Program-made: the position numbers and the translations under genes
Source of the DNA: Gp7-AA10 sp035636095
Lineage (GTDB): Bacteria > Acidobacteriota > Thermoanaerobaculia > Gp7-AA8
Length of the DNA stretch: 64,000 nucleotides
Direction: 5' to 3'
Assembly: GCA_035636095.1 (NCBI GenBank)
Contig: DASPZU010000084.1
Location: 1 to 64,000, forward strand
Shown: in pieces, positions 42,572-51,072 of the stretch
Layout of the letters: each line of letters opens with the position of its first letter
Numbering within the stretch: position 1 is the stretch's first letter
The notes under the pieces: generated by a model
Seen by the model: the letters and a program-made list of their open reading frames with translations, nothing else
What the model was told of the DNA's origin: nothing
Database searches by the model: none

Positions 42572-43479
42572 GCCCGCACCAAGCGTTTCTTCGTGCTCCA
42601 GAGGAAAAAGCGCGAAATAATATTCACAAAAATGGTGATGATAAATAGTAACAATCCAATTTCGATCAGCGCGTGCAAATAAAGATCATCGGCCGCCTCG
42701 GTGAATTCGTTCGCGATCACGGCGGCCATCGTGTATTGCGGCGCGAACAGCGAGGTTGAGACTTGCGGATTGTTGCCGATCACCATCGTGACCGCCATCG
42801 TCTCGCCCAGAGCGCGGCCGAGGCCGAGCATGACCGCGCCGATGATTCCGGTCTTGCCGTAGCCGATCGCGACCTTGATGGCCTCCCACCGTGTCGCGCC
42901 TAACGCGTACGCGGCCTCCCGCTGCGCGATCGGAACATTCTTCAGGATCTCGCGTGCCACCGACGACGTGAACGGAACGACCATGATGGAGAGAATGATG
43001 GCGGCCATCCCCATCCCGACGCCGAGCGGCGGACCGGAAAAAAACGGCGTCCTTCGCAGCGCTTCCGGCACCGCCATCTCCAGCTTTCGCACGATCGGCG
43101 TCAACACGAACACGCCCCACAGTCCGTAGACGACCGACGGGATGGCAGCCAGCAGCTCGGTCAGATACGAAAGCGGTTGCCGCAGGAGTCTCGGTGAAAG
43201 TTCGGAAATGTAAATGGCGATGCCGAGCGCGATGGGCGTCGAGAGAAACAAGGCCAGCAGCGACGAGTACAGCGTGCCCCAGATGAACGGCAGGGCGCCG
43301 AACTCGCCCGATACCGGATTCCACACTCGGCCTGTCCAGAATCTGAATCCGAACTTCGCGATCGAAAGCGAGGACTGGCGCCAAAGCTCGAATCCGATCC
43401 CGGCCACGAGCGCCAGCACCATGGCCGCGAAAATGCCGGTCGAGATCCTGAAAAGACGATCGTCGGCGGATCGACGCAT
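42568..43479 (-). CDS. pstC: Phosphate ABC transporter permease PstC
   Basis: 303 residues with six to seven helices, the PstC signature WNPVSGEFGALPFIWGTLYSS and the permease loop EILKNVPIAQREAAYALGATRWEA. The start at 43479 (MRRSADDRLFRI) overlaps the stop of the preceding pstS (TGATG). The last transmembrane helix is encoded by an AT-rich island (42612-42663). Confidence 0.94.
   Translation of the reverse strand: MRRSADDRLFRISTGIFAAMVLALVAGIGFELWRQSSLSIAKFGFRFWTGRVWNPVSGEFGALPFIWGTLYSSLLALFLSTPIALGIAIYISELSPRLLRQPLSYLTELLAAIPSVVYGLWGVFVLTPIVRKLEMAVPEALRRTPFFSGPPLGVGMGMAAIILSIMVVPFTSSVAREILKNVPIAQREAAYALGATRWEAIKVAIGYGKTGIIGAVMLGLGRALGETMAVTMVIGNNPQVSTSLFAPQYTMAAVIANEFTEAADDLYLHALIEIGLLLFIITIFVNIISRFFLWSTKKRLVRA
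42612..42663 (-). other. AT-rich rare-codon island inside pstC
   Basis: About 28 percent GC. It encodes EIGLLLFIITIFVNIISRF with TTG-TTA-CTA in a row and ATT-ending codons, in the final helix. Confidence 0.7.
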
Positions 43480-44519
43480 CAGAGCTGGATCTTCTGCAAC
43501 GCCTGCATCTCCACATCGATCACCTGTTTCGGGAGCGGTGCATATCCGAGCGGCGCGGCGTCTTTCTGCCCATCGCTGAGCGCCCACCTCATGAAGTCGA
43601 CCAGGATCCGTCCGCGTTGTTTGTCGGTCGGATTCTGATACAGCAGGATCCAAGTGAACGAAGAGATGGGATACGCATCTTTTCCCGGAGCATTCGTGAT
43701 CGAGACGCGAAAATCGGCAGGCATGGTCGCGCTCGCGCCGGCTGCAGTCACCGAGTCAAGCGACGCGCGGACGAACTGACCGGCCGCGTTCTGCACTGCG
43801 CCGTACGGAATATTGTTCTGCGACGCATAGATCAGCTCGACGTAGCCGATGGCGCCAGGCGTCTGCTTGACCAGACCGGAGACGCCCTCATTTCCTTTGC
43901 CGCCCACACCGCCCGGCCAGCTGACCGAGGTCGAGACGCCGACTTTCTGCTTGAACTCTGGCGAGACCTTGGAGAGAAAATCGCAAAAGATGTAGTTCGT
44001 TCCCGATCCCTCCGCGCGATGCACGAGCGTGAGATCGAGATTGGGAAGCGCGACGCCGGGATTCACTTTCGCGATCGCCGGATCGTTCCACTTCTTCACC
44101 TTGCCCAGAAAAATATCGGCGAGCAGCGGGCCGCTGAATTTCAATTGGGGATTATTGGGCAGGTTGTATGCCGGCACCACCGCGCCTAACACAGTCGGAA
44201 AATGCATGATCGGACCGGGCGCCGACTTGATCTGCGCGTCCGTCATCGGACCATCGGTGGCGCCGAAGAACACCGTCTGCGAGATCAATTGCTTGATGCC
44301 GCCCCCGGAGCCGATGGGCTGGTAATTGATCCGCACTTCCGGATGGACCTTGTTGTAATCGCTGAACCACTTCGAATAGATCGGATTCGGGAACGTCGCG
44401 CCGGCTCCGTTGATCGCGACTGTCTGAGCCGCCGGTGAGGACGTTGCGGAATGAGGCGCTTCGCCCTGATTGCATCCAACCAGGGCGATCAGTGCAGCAG
44501 CGCGGATGAGCTTGGGCAT
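43479..44519 (-). CDS. pstS: Phosphate-binding protein PstS, lipoprotein paralogue
   Basis: 346 residues. The N-terminus is a lipoprotein signal (LIRAAALIALVGCNQG, Cys near 16), so this copy is membrane-anchored. The phosphate-binding fold is clear: INGAGATFPNPIYSKW, GSGGGIKQLI, FGATDGPM and RAEGSGTNYIF. It is about 65 percent similar by eye to the next gene, with the same segment order, so the pair arose by tandem duplication. A GGAGT stands before the ATG at 44519. Confidence 0.93.
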   Translation of the reverse strand: MPKLIRAAALIALVGCNQGEAPHSATSSPAAQTVAINGAGATFPNPIYSKWFSDYNKVHPEVRINYQPIGSGGGIKQLISQTVFFGATDGPMTDAQIKSAPGPIMHFPTVLGAVVPAYNLPNNPQLKFSGPLLADIFLGKVKKWNDPAIAKVNPGVALPNLDLTLVHRAEGSGTNYIFCDFLSKVSPEFKQKVGVSTSVSWPGGVGGKGNEGVSGLVKQTPGAIGYVELIYASQNNIPYGAVQNAAGQFVRASLDSVTAAGASATMPADFRVSITNAPGKDAYPISSFTWILLYQNPTDKQRGRILVDFMRWALSDGQKDAAPLGYAPLPKQVIDVEMQALQKIQL

Positions 44520-44527
44520 AGCGACTC

Positions 44528-45544
44528 CTATGTTCGGATTCGGCCGAGGGCCTGCATCTCCAGCGCCACGACCTCCGACGGCAGCGGCGCGTAACCGAGC
44601 TCGGACGCGAATTTTTGTCCCTGCGACAGCGCCCACTTGACGAAGTCGACCATGATCCTGGCGCGCGCTTTGTCCTTCGGATTCTCGTAGAACAGAAGCC
44701 AGGTGAACGACGAGATGGGATAGACGTCGCGGCCCGGCGCGTTGGTGATCGACACGCGAAAATCCTTGGGCATGTTCTTGGCGGCCTGTGAAGCTGCGTT
44801 CGAAACGCTTTCCGTCGACGCGCGCACGAATTCGCCGGCGACGTTCTGCACCGAGCCGTACGGAATCTTGTTCTGAATCGCGTAGATCAGCTCGACGTAG
44901 CCGATGGCGCCGGGGGTCTGCTTCACCAATCCGGCGACACCTTCGTTGCCTTTTCCGCCCACGCCGACCGGCCAGTTCACTGAAGTCGCCACGCCGACTG
45001 TCTTGCGGTAATCGGGCGAAACTTTCGATAGATAGTCGCACCAGATGTAGCTCGTGCCCGATCCGTCCGAACGATGCACGACCGTGATGTCGATGCTGGG
45101 CAGACTCGCGCCGGGATTGAGGTTGCGGATCGCGGCATCGTTCCACTTGGTGATTTTGCCGAGGAAGATGTCGGCGAGCACGGGGCCGGTAAACCGAAGC
45201 TCGCCGACAACGCCGGGAATCTCGTAAATCGGCACGACGCCGCCTAACACGGTCGGAAGATGAAGGATCGGCGCGCCGGCCGCGAAGATCTGATCGTTGG
45301 TCATCGGGCCATCGGTCGCGCCGAAGAACACCGTCTGCGCGCTGAGCTGACGGATTCCACCGCCCGAGCCGATAGGCTGATAGTTGATCTGGACGTTGGG
45401 GTGGAGCTTGTTGTATTCGCTGAACCACTTCGAGTAGATCGGATTCGGAAATGTCGCGCCCGCGCCGTTGATTTGAACCGTCTGCGCGGTGGCAGCAGTG
45501 GCGATGAGAAGTGTCGTCAGAGCGACGATCAATTTCAGTTTCAT
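44528..45544 (-). CDS. pstS: Phosphate-binding protein PstS, secreted paralogue
   Basis: 338 residues with a classical Sec signal (KLIVALTTLLIATAATAQ) and no lipobox, so this copy is free in the periplasm. Binding motifs as in its neighbour: INGAGATFPNPIYSKW, GSGGGIRQLS, FGATDGPM, RSDGSGTSYIW. It captures phosphate delivered by the porin for PstCAB. It starts 12 bases after the porin stop. Confidence 0.94.
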   Translation of the reverse strand: MKLKLIVALTTLLIATAATAQTVQINGAGATFPNPIYSKWFSEYNKLHPNVQINYQPIGSGGGIRQLSAQTVFFGATDGPMTNDQIFAAGAPILHLPTVLGGVVPIYEIPGVVGELRFTGPVLADIFLGKITKWNDAAIRNLNPGASLPSIDITVVHRSDGSGTSYIWCDYLSKVSPDYRKTVGVATSVNWPVGVGGKGNEGVAGLVKQTPGAIGYVELIYAIQNKIPYGSVQNVAGEFVRASTESVSNAASQAAKNMPKDFRVSITNAPGRDVYPISSFTWLLFYENPKDKARARIMVDFVKWALSQGQKFASELGYAPLPSEVVALEMQALGRIRT

Positions 45545-45556
45545 CTTTTCCCCCGA

Positions 45557-46654
45557 TTAGAAGTTGATGAGCGTCTTGATCTCGTAGTTGGTCGTGCGCG
45601 GAACCGAGGGCGTCAGTCCGGTGCGCTCGAGCGAGTCGTAATCGAAGAGGATTGCCGAGGTGACCCCGGGCGCCAGGGTCGGCAGCCAGTACGCGATGCC
45701 GGCGATGTTCCGCTTCTGCTTCTGGGAGCTCACGTTCTTGTTAGGCTCCAGATCGTCGTGACGCAGCAGAAGCTCCCAGCCTTTGGGGAGTTTGGGAGTC
45801 GCCCACGCCGACCACCCCTTGGCGTCGACCTCGGCCACCGCCTTCGATGCCCGATCCTTGGTCTGCAGATAGTCGAAACCGGCATTGATCCGAGGGTGCT
45901 CGAACGTCACCTGCCCGATCGCGCGCATGCGCTTGTCGGCCTCTGCGTAGTGATCGTCGACGATGAACCCGGTCAGGCGAAGGCCCTTCCAGATTCCGCC
46001 GAGGGGCAGAGGACGCAGCGTGGCGCGAAACTGAAACGCCTTCTGATTGTTGACCTCGGCCTTGTTGTAGTTCTCGCCGTTGTAAAAGCCGCCGTGAAGA
46101 TCGCCGTAGTTGCCGGGAAAGTTCCAGTGACCGCCGAATCCGGCGTCGGCAGAGCTGAGGAAGCCCGTGCGTTCCGGAAAAATTGTTCCTTGAAATCTGT
46201 AACGATAAATGCCTTCGGTATAGTCTACGTATGGCGTCTGCTGCACGCCCAGCCGAAGCCACGATCCGTGCGTCGTCCAGTCATCGAGATTGAATTGCCC
46301 GTACGCGTACTTGAGCCGGAAGAGCTGACTGCCGGAAAGAGACGCGGTCGATGAGGTCTCGCGCGACACGTCCGGGGTGATGCGGAACTGCAAAAGGTGA
46401 TTCAACTGACCGGTGACGTTGATGTAAGCGCGGCTGACGTTGAATGACGACAGCTTGACGTTGTTCTTGTCGACGTCAGTGATTTCCGGCGATTCCTGGT
46501 AGGTGTAGTCCGCAAAAATCGTGGCGCCGATATTGAATTTCCGTGTGTCATCCGGTGGCGTGTAGCCGGCCGCCGGAGTCACCTGCGCATACGCGCCTGT
46601 CGCAAGCGCTGTACACAGTGCCGTTTGGGCCAAACGGGTGCTCCAATGCCTCAT
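45557..46654 (-). CDS. OprP/OprO-like phosphate-selective porin
   Basis: 365 residues: a Sec signal (TALCTALATGAYAQ), then alternating beta strands of an outer-membrane barrel ending in the C-terminal pattern TTNYEIKTLINF. The segments SRAYINVTGQLNHLLQFRITPDV and GFLSSADAGFGGHW fit OprO/OprP-type porins. First gene of the pst operon. ATG 46654 was chosen because AAGGAGG lies 8 bases before it; the upstream TTG is too close. It is under the predicted PhoB array at 46696-46734. Confidence 0.85.
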   Translation of the reverse strand: MRHWSTRLAQTALCTALATGAYAQVTPAAGYTPPDDTRKFNIGATIFADYTYQESPEITDVDKNNVKLSSFNVSRAYINVTGQLNHLLQFRITPDVSRETSSTASLSGSQLFRLKYAYGQFNLDDWTTHGSWLRLGVQQTPYVDYTEGIYRYRFQGTIFPERTGFLSSADAGFGGHWNFPGNYGDLHGGFYNGENYNKAEVNNQKAFQFRATLRPLPLGGIWKGLRLTGFIVDDHYAEADKRMRAIGQVTFEHPRINAGFDYLQTKDRASKAVAEVDAKGWSAWATPKLPKGWELLLRHDDLEPNKNVSSQKQKRNIAGIAYWLPTLAPGVTSAILFDYDSLERTGLTPSVPRTTNYEIKTLINF

Positions 46655-46679
46655 TCTCAAAGCCTCCTTGATGGGGGCG

Positions 46680-46685
46680 ATGCTA
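46680..46685 (-). promoter_or_regulatory. Predicted -10 box (TAGCAT) of the porin-pst operon
   Basis: TAGCAT on the minus strand, exactly 10 bp downstream of the last hexamer of the 11-bp repeat array, with a leader of about 20 bases containing AAGGAGG. Confidence 0.55.
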
Positions 46686-46695
46686 ACGGGAGGGT

Positions 46696-46734
46696 CGTGG
46701 AGACCGTTCAGACATCATGTAAATTCGGCGTGAA
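46696..46734 (-). promoter_or_regulatory. Predicted PhoB box array (pst operon / ppx intergenic)
   Basis: On the minus strand hexamers start every 11 bp: TTCACG (46734-46729), TTTACA (46723-46718), TCTGAA (46712-46707, weak) and TCCACG (46701-46696). PhoB/PhoP proteins bind direct repeats with this pitch. The array lies between the pst operon and the divergent ppx gene; its 18-base core recurs at 55204-55221. Confidence 0.65.
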
Positions 46735-46777
46735 GTTGCGGCTGGAATCGCGCATCGTCAATACTTCTGGCGCTGGC

Positions 46778-48301
46778 ATGACTTCGAACGACAACACGCG
46801 GCGAGTGGCAGCCATCGACATCGGGACGAACTCCGTCCACATGATCGTGGCGGAGCTGCGCAAACGCACCTACCGCGTGGTCGACAAAGAGAAGGAGATG
46901 GTGCAGCTAGGACTGGGAAGCCTCGATGGCGCTCCTCTCAACGACGACGCCATCGAGCGCGCCGTCACTGCGCTGCGCAAGATGGTCGAGGTCGCGCGCG
47001 GCTGGAAGGTCGATGAGATCGTGGCGGTGGCAACCAGCGCTGTTCGGGAAGCGCCGAACCGCCGCGAATTCCTCCGCCGTGTTCGTGATGACGTCGGGAT
47101 TCGGGTTCGCGTGATTTCCGGCGAAGAGGAAGCCGACTACATCTATCGCGCCATTCGCTCGGCCGTCGATCTCGACGGCAGTACCGCCCTCTGCCTCGAC
47201 ATCGGCGGGGGCAGCGTGGAGTTCATCGTGGGGACGGCTTCCGAGATTTTCTTCACCGCCAGCGAGCCGCTGGGCGCGCTACGCCTGGCGCAGCGCTTTC
47301 GACTGGAGGACAAGCCGGCGGCGACCGACGTCGAAGCCTGCCGCCAGTTCATCCGACAGCACGTGAAGCGGCTTCACAAGCGCATCCGGCCGCTGGGCAT
47401 CGACGTCGCGATCGGTACGTCGGGAACGATTCAGGCGCTGGCAAATCTGGTGGTGGCCGCAGAAGACTCCTCCGGCTCCGCGCTTCGCGCGCTTCCGCGT
47501 GAGGGCGTCGACACGATCGTCGACACGCTCTGCAACACCTCGGCACGCGAGCGCATCGATCGCCTGACGCTCGATGAGAAACGCGCCCACAACATCGTCG
47601 CCGGCGCGATCGTGCTGCAGGAGATCATGAAAGCGCTCGATATCGCCTCGCTGCTGGCGTGTCCGGTCGCGATTCGCGAGGGAATCATCGAGAGCAGATT
47701 GACGGAGTCACGCGCGAAGCCCGAACGCTCGCTCCGCCGCTCTTCGGCGCACGCTTTTGCGGATCGCAGCGCGATCGACAAACGCCACGCGCAGCATGTC
47801 GCGCGGCTGGCCTTACGAATCTTCGATCAGACGCGCGACCTGCACCATCTCTCCGACGATTGCGCCGAACTCCTCGAACACGCGGCCTTGCTGCACGAAA
47901 GCGGAATGCACGTCAGCGACCGCGGATATCACAAGCACACCTACTACCTCATTCGACACGCCGATCTGCGCGGATTTACCGAGGAGCAATTGGTGGTCGT
48001 GGCGAACGTAGCGCGCTATCACCGGAAAAAGCCGCCGGCGGCCGATCATCCGAATCTGTTCGAGCTGAGCGACGAACAGCGCGAGGAGGTCGAGAAGCTG
48101 GCCGCCATTCTTCGCATCGCCGAGGCGCTCGATCGCAGCCATCGTCAGAGCGTTCGCGATGTGGCCGTGCGTAGCAACGGATCGGTGCGATTCATCGTGC
48201 GCGCGCGATCGGATGCCGGAATGGAGATCGCCAGCGCGGCCAAAAGGGCGAAATACTTCTCGTCGCTGTTCGACAAGAAAGTTCGCTTCGAAACGTCATG
48301 A
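46778..48301 (+). CDS. Ppx/GppA family exopolyphosphatase with C-terminal HD-like domain
   Basis: 507 residues. The ASKHA N-terminus has AAIDIGTNSVHMIVAE, the RVISGEEEADYIY loop, CLDIGGGSVEFIV and the GTSGTIQALA motif. About residues 330-500 form the HD-type helical domain (KRHAQHVARLALRIFDQ, LLEHAALLHESGM, VARYHRKKPP). It should release phosphate from polyphosphate or hydrolyse pppGpp. It is divergent from the pst operon and overlaps sixA by four bases. The start at 46778 was chosen as the first codon fitting the conserved N-terminus. Confidence 0.9.
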   Translation: MTSNDNTRRVAAIDIGTNSVHMIVAELRKRTYRVVDKEKEMVQLGLGSLDGAPLNDDAIERAVTALRKMVEVARGWKVDEIVAVATSAVREAPNRREFLRRVRDDVGIRVRVISGEEEADYIYRAIRSAVDLDGSTALCLDIGGGSVEFIVGTASEIFFTASEPLGALRLAQRFRLEDKPAATDVEACRQFIRQHVKRLHKRIRPLGIDVAIGTSGTIQALANLVVAAEDSSGSALRALPREGVDTIVDTLCNTSARERIDRLTLDEKRAHNIVAGAIVLQEIMKALDIASLLACPVAIREGIIESRLTESRAKPERSLRRSSAHAFADRSAIDKRHAQHVARLALRIFDQTRDLHHLSDDCAELLEHAALLHESGMHVSDRGYHKHTYYLIRHADLRGFTEEQLVVVANVARYHRKKPPAADHPNLFELSDEQREEVEKLAAILRIAEALDRSHRQSVRDVAVRSNGSVRFIVRARSDAGMEIASAAKRAKYFSSLFDKKVRFETS

Positions 48302-48783
48302 GGGGCTTCATCGTCCTGTTGCGCCATGGGATTGCCGAAGATAAATCGGCGGCCAAACCCGATGCCGAGCGCAAGCTGACCGACGTCGGAAAGCGAAAGA
48401 TGAGGAGAATCGCGAAAACCCTCGCCCGAATTTTTCCGGAGGCCGAGGCTCTCTATTCCAGCCCGCTCGTGCGCGCCGTCGAAACCAGCGAAGCGGTCCA
48501 AAAAGCGTACGGCGGAGAGATCCGCACCGAAACGACCGAGCTCCTCGAGCCCGGCGCCGACGTCAGGGATTTCCGGCGTCTGCTGGCCGACACCAAGGCG
48601 CAGTTCGCGATCTTCGTCGGACACGAGCCGAATCTCACCCAGATCATGCTCGATCTGACGTCGATGCGAGCGCACAACCCGATCGAATTGAAGAAGGGCG
48701 GCTGCTACGGATTGAGTGTCGAAGACAACTCCGTTCGCCTGGAGTGGATGCTTCCGCCCAGAATTCTTCGGGAAGACGACTGA
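48298..48783 (+). CDS. sixA: SixA-type phosphohistidine phosphatase
   Basis: 161 residues of the histidine-phosphatase fold: RHG at 9-11 (LLRHGIAED), YSSPLVRAVETSE, and VGHEPNLT with the second His. SixA removes phosphate from phosphohistidine domains such as those of PTS or phosphorelays. It is translated with ppx (ATGA overlap). The coupling is notable because PPK1, encoded next on the opposite strand, works through a phosphohistidine. Confidence 0.88.
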   Translation: MRGFIVLLRHGIAEDKSAAKPDAERKLTDVGKRKMRRIAKTLARIFPEAEALYSSPLVRAVETSEAVQKAYGGEIRTETTELLEPGADVRDFRRLLADTKAQFAIFVGHEPNLTQIMLDLTSMRAHNPIELKKGGCYGLSVEDNSVRLEWMLPPRILREDD

Positions 48784-48798
48784 GCGGGGTTCCCGTCG

Positions 48799-51009
48799 CT
48801 ATTTGTGCTTTTTCTTTCTGGCTTTGCGGCGGAATGTGGCCGGACGGCGAATCATCTCTTCGTACGGCCCGAGGCGCACAGCCTCGGAACGGGCAATGGA
48901 GATGAACGCCTCCTGGCTTCGAACCGGCGTGCCCTCGGTTTTGCGCCGGCGATATTCGCCCGCCGAGTCGAGCACCCAGCTCTTCACGTTGTCTGCCAGT
49001 GAGATGGGCAGAATCTGCTGATCGATGCGGCGCGCCAGCGCCTCGGCCTTGACCGGATACGTGACCTCGATTCGACGAATGAAATTTCGCGGCATCCAGT
49101 CGCCGCTTGAAATGTAGAACTCGGGCGCTCCGGCATTCTCGAATCGAAAGACGCGCGAATGCTCGAGAAAACGGTCGATCACCGAGATCACCTGGATGTT
49201 TTCGCTGACCCCGGGCAGACCGGGCACGAGGCAGCAGATTCCGCGGACGAGGAGATCGATCTTCACGCCGGCCTTGCTGGCGCGGTAGAGAGCCTCGATC
49301 ACGGAAGTGTCGACCAGCGCGTTCATCTTGGCAGTGATGCGCGCCGGCTTGGCCTCCTTGGCGTTTTTCGTCTCCCGATCGATTTTCTCGAGCACCCATC
49401 GCTGGTAATCCATCGGAGCGACGACAAACTGCCGCCACTTCACGGGCGCGTCGGTGCGTTCGATGAGCTCCTGAACGCCGGCGACGCTGTATCCGGTCAG
49501 CAGATTCATGAGCTGCGACGCATCGGCGCCAAACTCGGGATCGCACGTGAACAGATCGAGATCGGTGTACAAACGACCGGTGGTGGCGTTGTAGTTTCCA
49601 GTCGAGAGGTGCACGTAGCGTCGCAACCCGTCCGCTTCGCCGCGCACCACCAGACACACTTTGCAATGCGTCTTGAGGCCCACCAGACCGTAGACGACTT
49701 GAACTCCCGCTTCTTCCAGTCGCCGCGCCCACGTGATGTTTTTCAGCTCGTCGAACCGCGCTTGCACCTCGACCACCGCGGCGACCTGCTTGCCTTTCTG
49801 CGCAGCATTGGCAAGGGCCTCGATGACGGGCGATCCCGGATCGGTGCGATAAAGCGTTTGCTTGATCGCCTTGACGTCGGGATCATCGGCCGCGGTTTGA
49901 ACAAACTCCACCACCGAGCTGAACGAGTCGTAAGGGCGATGCAGAAGTACATCGCCGCGCCGAATGATGGAGAAGATGTCCTCGGCCGTCGCGAGTTGCG
50001 CCGGGATGCGCGGATTGAAGGGCGGATCCTTCAACGACGCAAAATTCGCAGTCTGATGAAGATGGATCAGATCGCCGAGCTTCAACGGGCCGGGGGCGAA
50101 GAAGACATCTTTGTTCGATGCCTCTGTCTCTTCGATCAACAAGGAAACCAGCCGCTCATCGGATCCCGCTTCCACTTCCAGCCACACGACCTCGCGGCGC
50201 TCACGCTTTCGCAATTCTGATTCGACGCTCTTGAGAAGGTCCTGGACGTCTTCCTCTTTGATCGAGATATCCGAGTTGCGAATGACGCGGAAAGGAACCG
50301 ACTTGCGAACCTTCAGACTTGGATAGAAGCGGCCGATATGCGATGTGATGACGTCCTCGAGAAGCGCGTAACGTCCCGGCTCAGGCAGCGCCACCAGGCG
50401 CGGCGACTGCTCGGGGATCTTGACGACCACGACGTAGGTCTCGCCGGCCTTCGACTCGAGCTGCAGCGCCAGGTTGAGGGCCAGATTAGCGATGAAAGGG
50501 AATGGATGTCCGGGATCGATGGCCAGGGGCGTGAGGATTGGCTCGATGTTCCGGACGAAGTAGTCCTCTGTCGCCGAGCGCTCTTTCTTGGCGAGGTCGG
50601 CAACGCGCTCGATGCGGATGCCTTCTTTTTTCAGCAGCGGAATGAGCTCTTCGCCGAGGCAGCGGTACATCTGCTCGAGGAGAGTGCGCGACCGTTTGCG
50701 AATCTCATCGAGCTTCTCGCTCTGCACCACCACCGGTCCGACCTCGGAAAGCTTCGCTGCCAGGAGGTCGCGGACCTCACCGACGCGGATCATGAAGAAT
50801 TCGTCGAGGTTGTTCGAGCAGATGCTGAGAAACTTCACGCGCTCGAGCAGTGGAACCTCGGGATTCTCGGCCTCGCCCAGGACACGCCGGTTGAACGCCA
50901 GCCAGCTCAGCTCGCGATCGAAGAGCGGCGTCGGCGGCGCGGGGGCGATGGGGGCCGGCTCCGGGATGACAGCGGCTACGGCGGCCGCGGTTTCTTGAGG
51001 CACAGACAT
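48799..51009 (-). CDS. ppk1: Polyphosphate kinase PPK1
   Basis: 736 residues in the four-domain PPK1 layout. N-terminal helical domain with ELSWLAFNRRVLGEA; ILTPLAIDPGHPFPFI in the head; catalytic domains with RFDELKNITWARRLEEAGVQVVYG, GLKTHCKVCLVVR and YVHLSTGNYNATTGRLYTD, where the His of YVHLSTGNYN is the phosphorylated residue in characterised enzymes. It polymerises phosphate from ATP. It ends with a basic KxxRKKKHK tail. Divergent from ppk2. Confidence 0.95.
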   Translation of the reverse strand: MSVPQETAAAVAAVIPEPAPIAPAPPTPLFDRELSWLAFNRRVLGEAENPEVPLLERVKFLSICSNNLDEFFMIRVGEVRDLLAAKLSEVGPVVVQSEKLDEIRKRSRTLLEQMYRCLGEELIPLLKKEGIRIERVADLAKKERSATEDYFVRNIEPILTPLAIDPGHPFPFIANLALNLALQLESKAGETYVVVVKIPEQSPRLVALPEPGRYALLEDVITSHIGRFYPSLKVRKSVPFRVIRNSDISIKEEDVQDLLKSVESELRKRERREVVWLEVEAGSDERLVSLLIEETEASNKDVFFAPGPLKLGDLIHLHQTANFASLKDPPFNPRIPAQLATAEDIFSIIRRGDVLLHRPYDSFSSVVEFVQTAADDPDVKAIKQTLYRTDPGSPVIEALANAAQKGKQVAAVVEVQARFDELKNITWARRLEEAGVQVVYGLVGLKTHCKVCLVVRGEADGLRRYVHLSTGNYNATTGRLYTDLDLFTCDPEFGADASQLMNLLTGYSVAGVQELIERTDAPVKWRQFVVAPMDYQRWVLEKIDRETKNAKEAKPARITAKMNALVDTSVIEALYRASKAGVKIDLLVRGICCLVPGLPGVSENIQVISVIDRFLEHSRVFRFENAGAPEFYISSGDWMPRNFIRRIEVTYPVKAEALARRIDQQILPISLADNVKSWVLDSAGEYRRRKTEGTPVRSQEAFISIARSEAVRLGPYEEMIRRPATFRRKARKKKHK

Positions 51010-51072
51010 GGGGACGAAATCGTATCTCTTACGGCGTGATTTCGCGAGGAACGGTATAGCATCTCATTGCGC

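Noticed and set aside
44520..45428. Upstream extension of the second pstS frame
   Set aside because: It is an alternative frame of the first pstS; a proper lipoprotein signal starts at 44519.
51010..51072. PhoB array between ppk1 and ppk2
   Set aside because: I looked for TTNAC hexamers at 11-bp pitch and found none convincing; CGTGAT and CGTATC are 14 bp apart.
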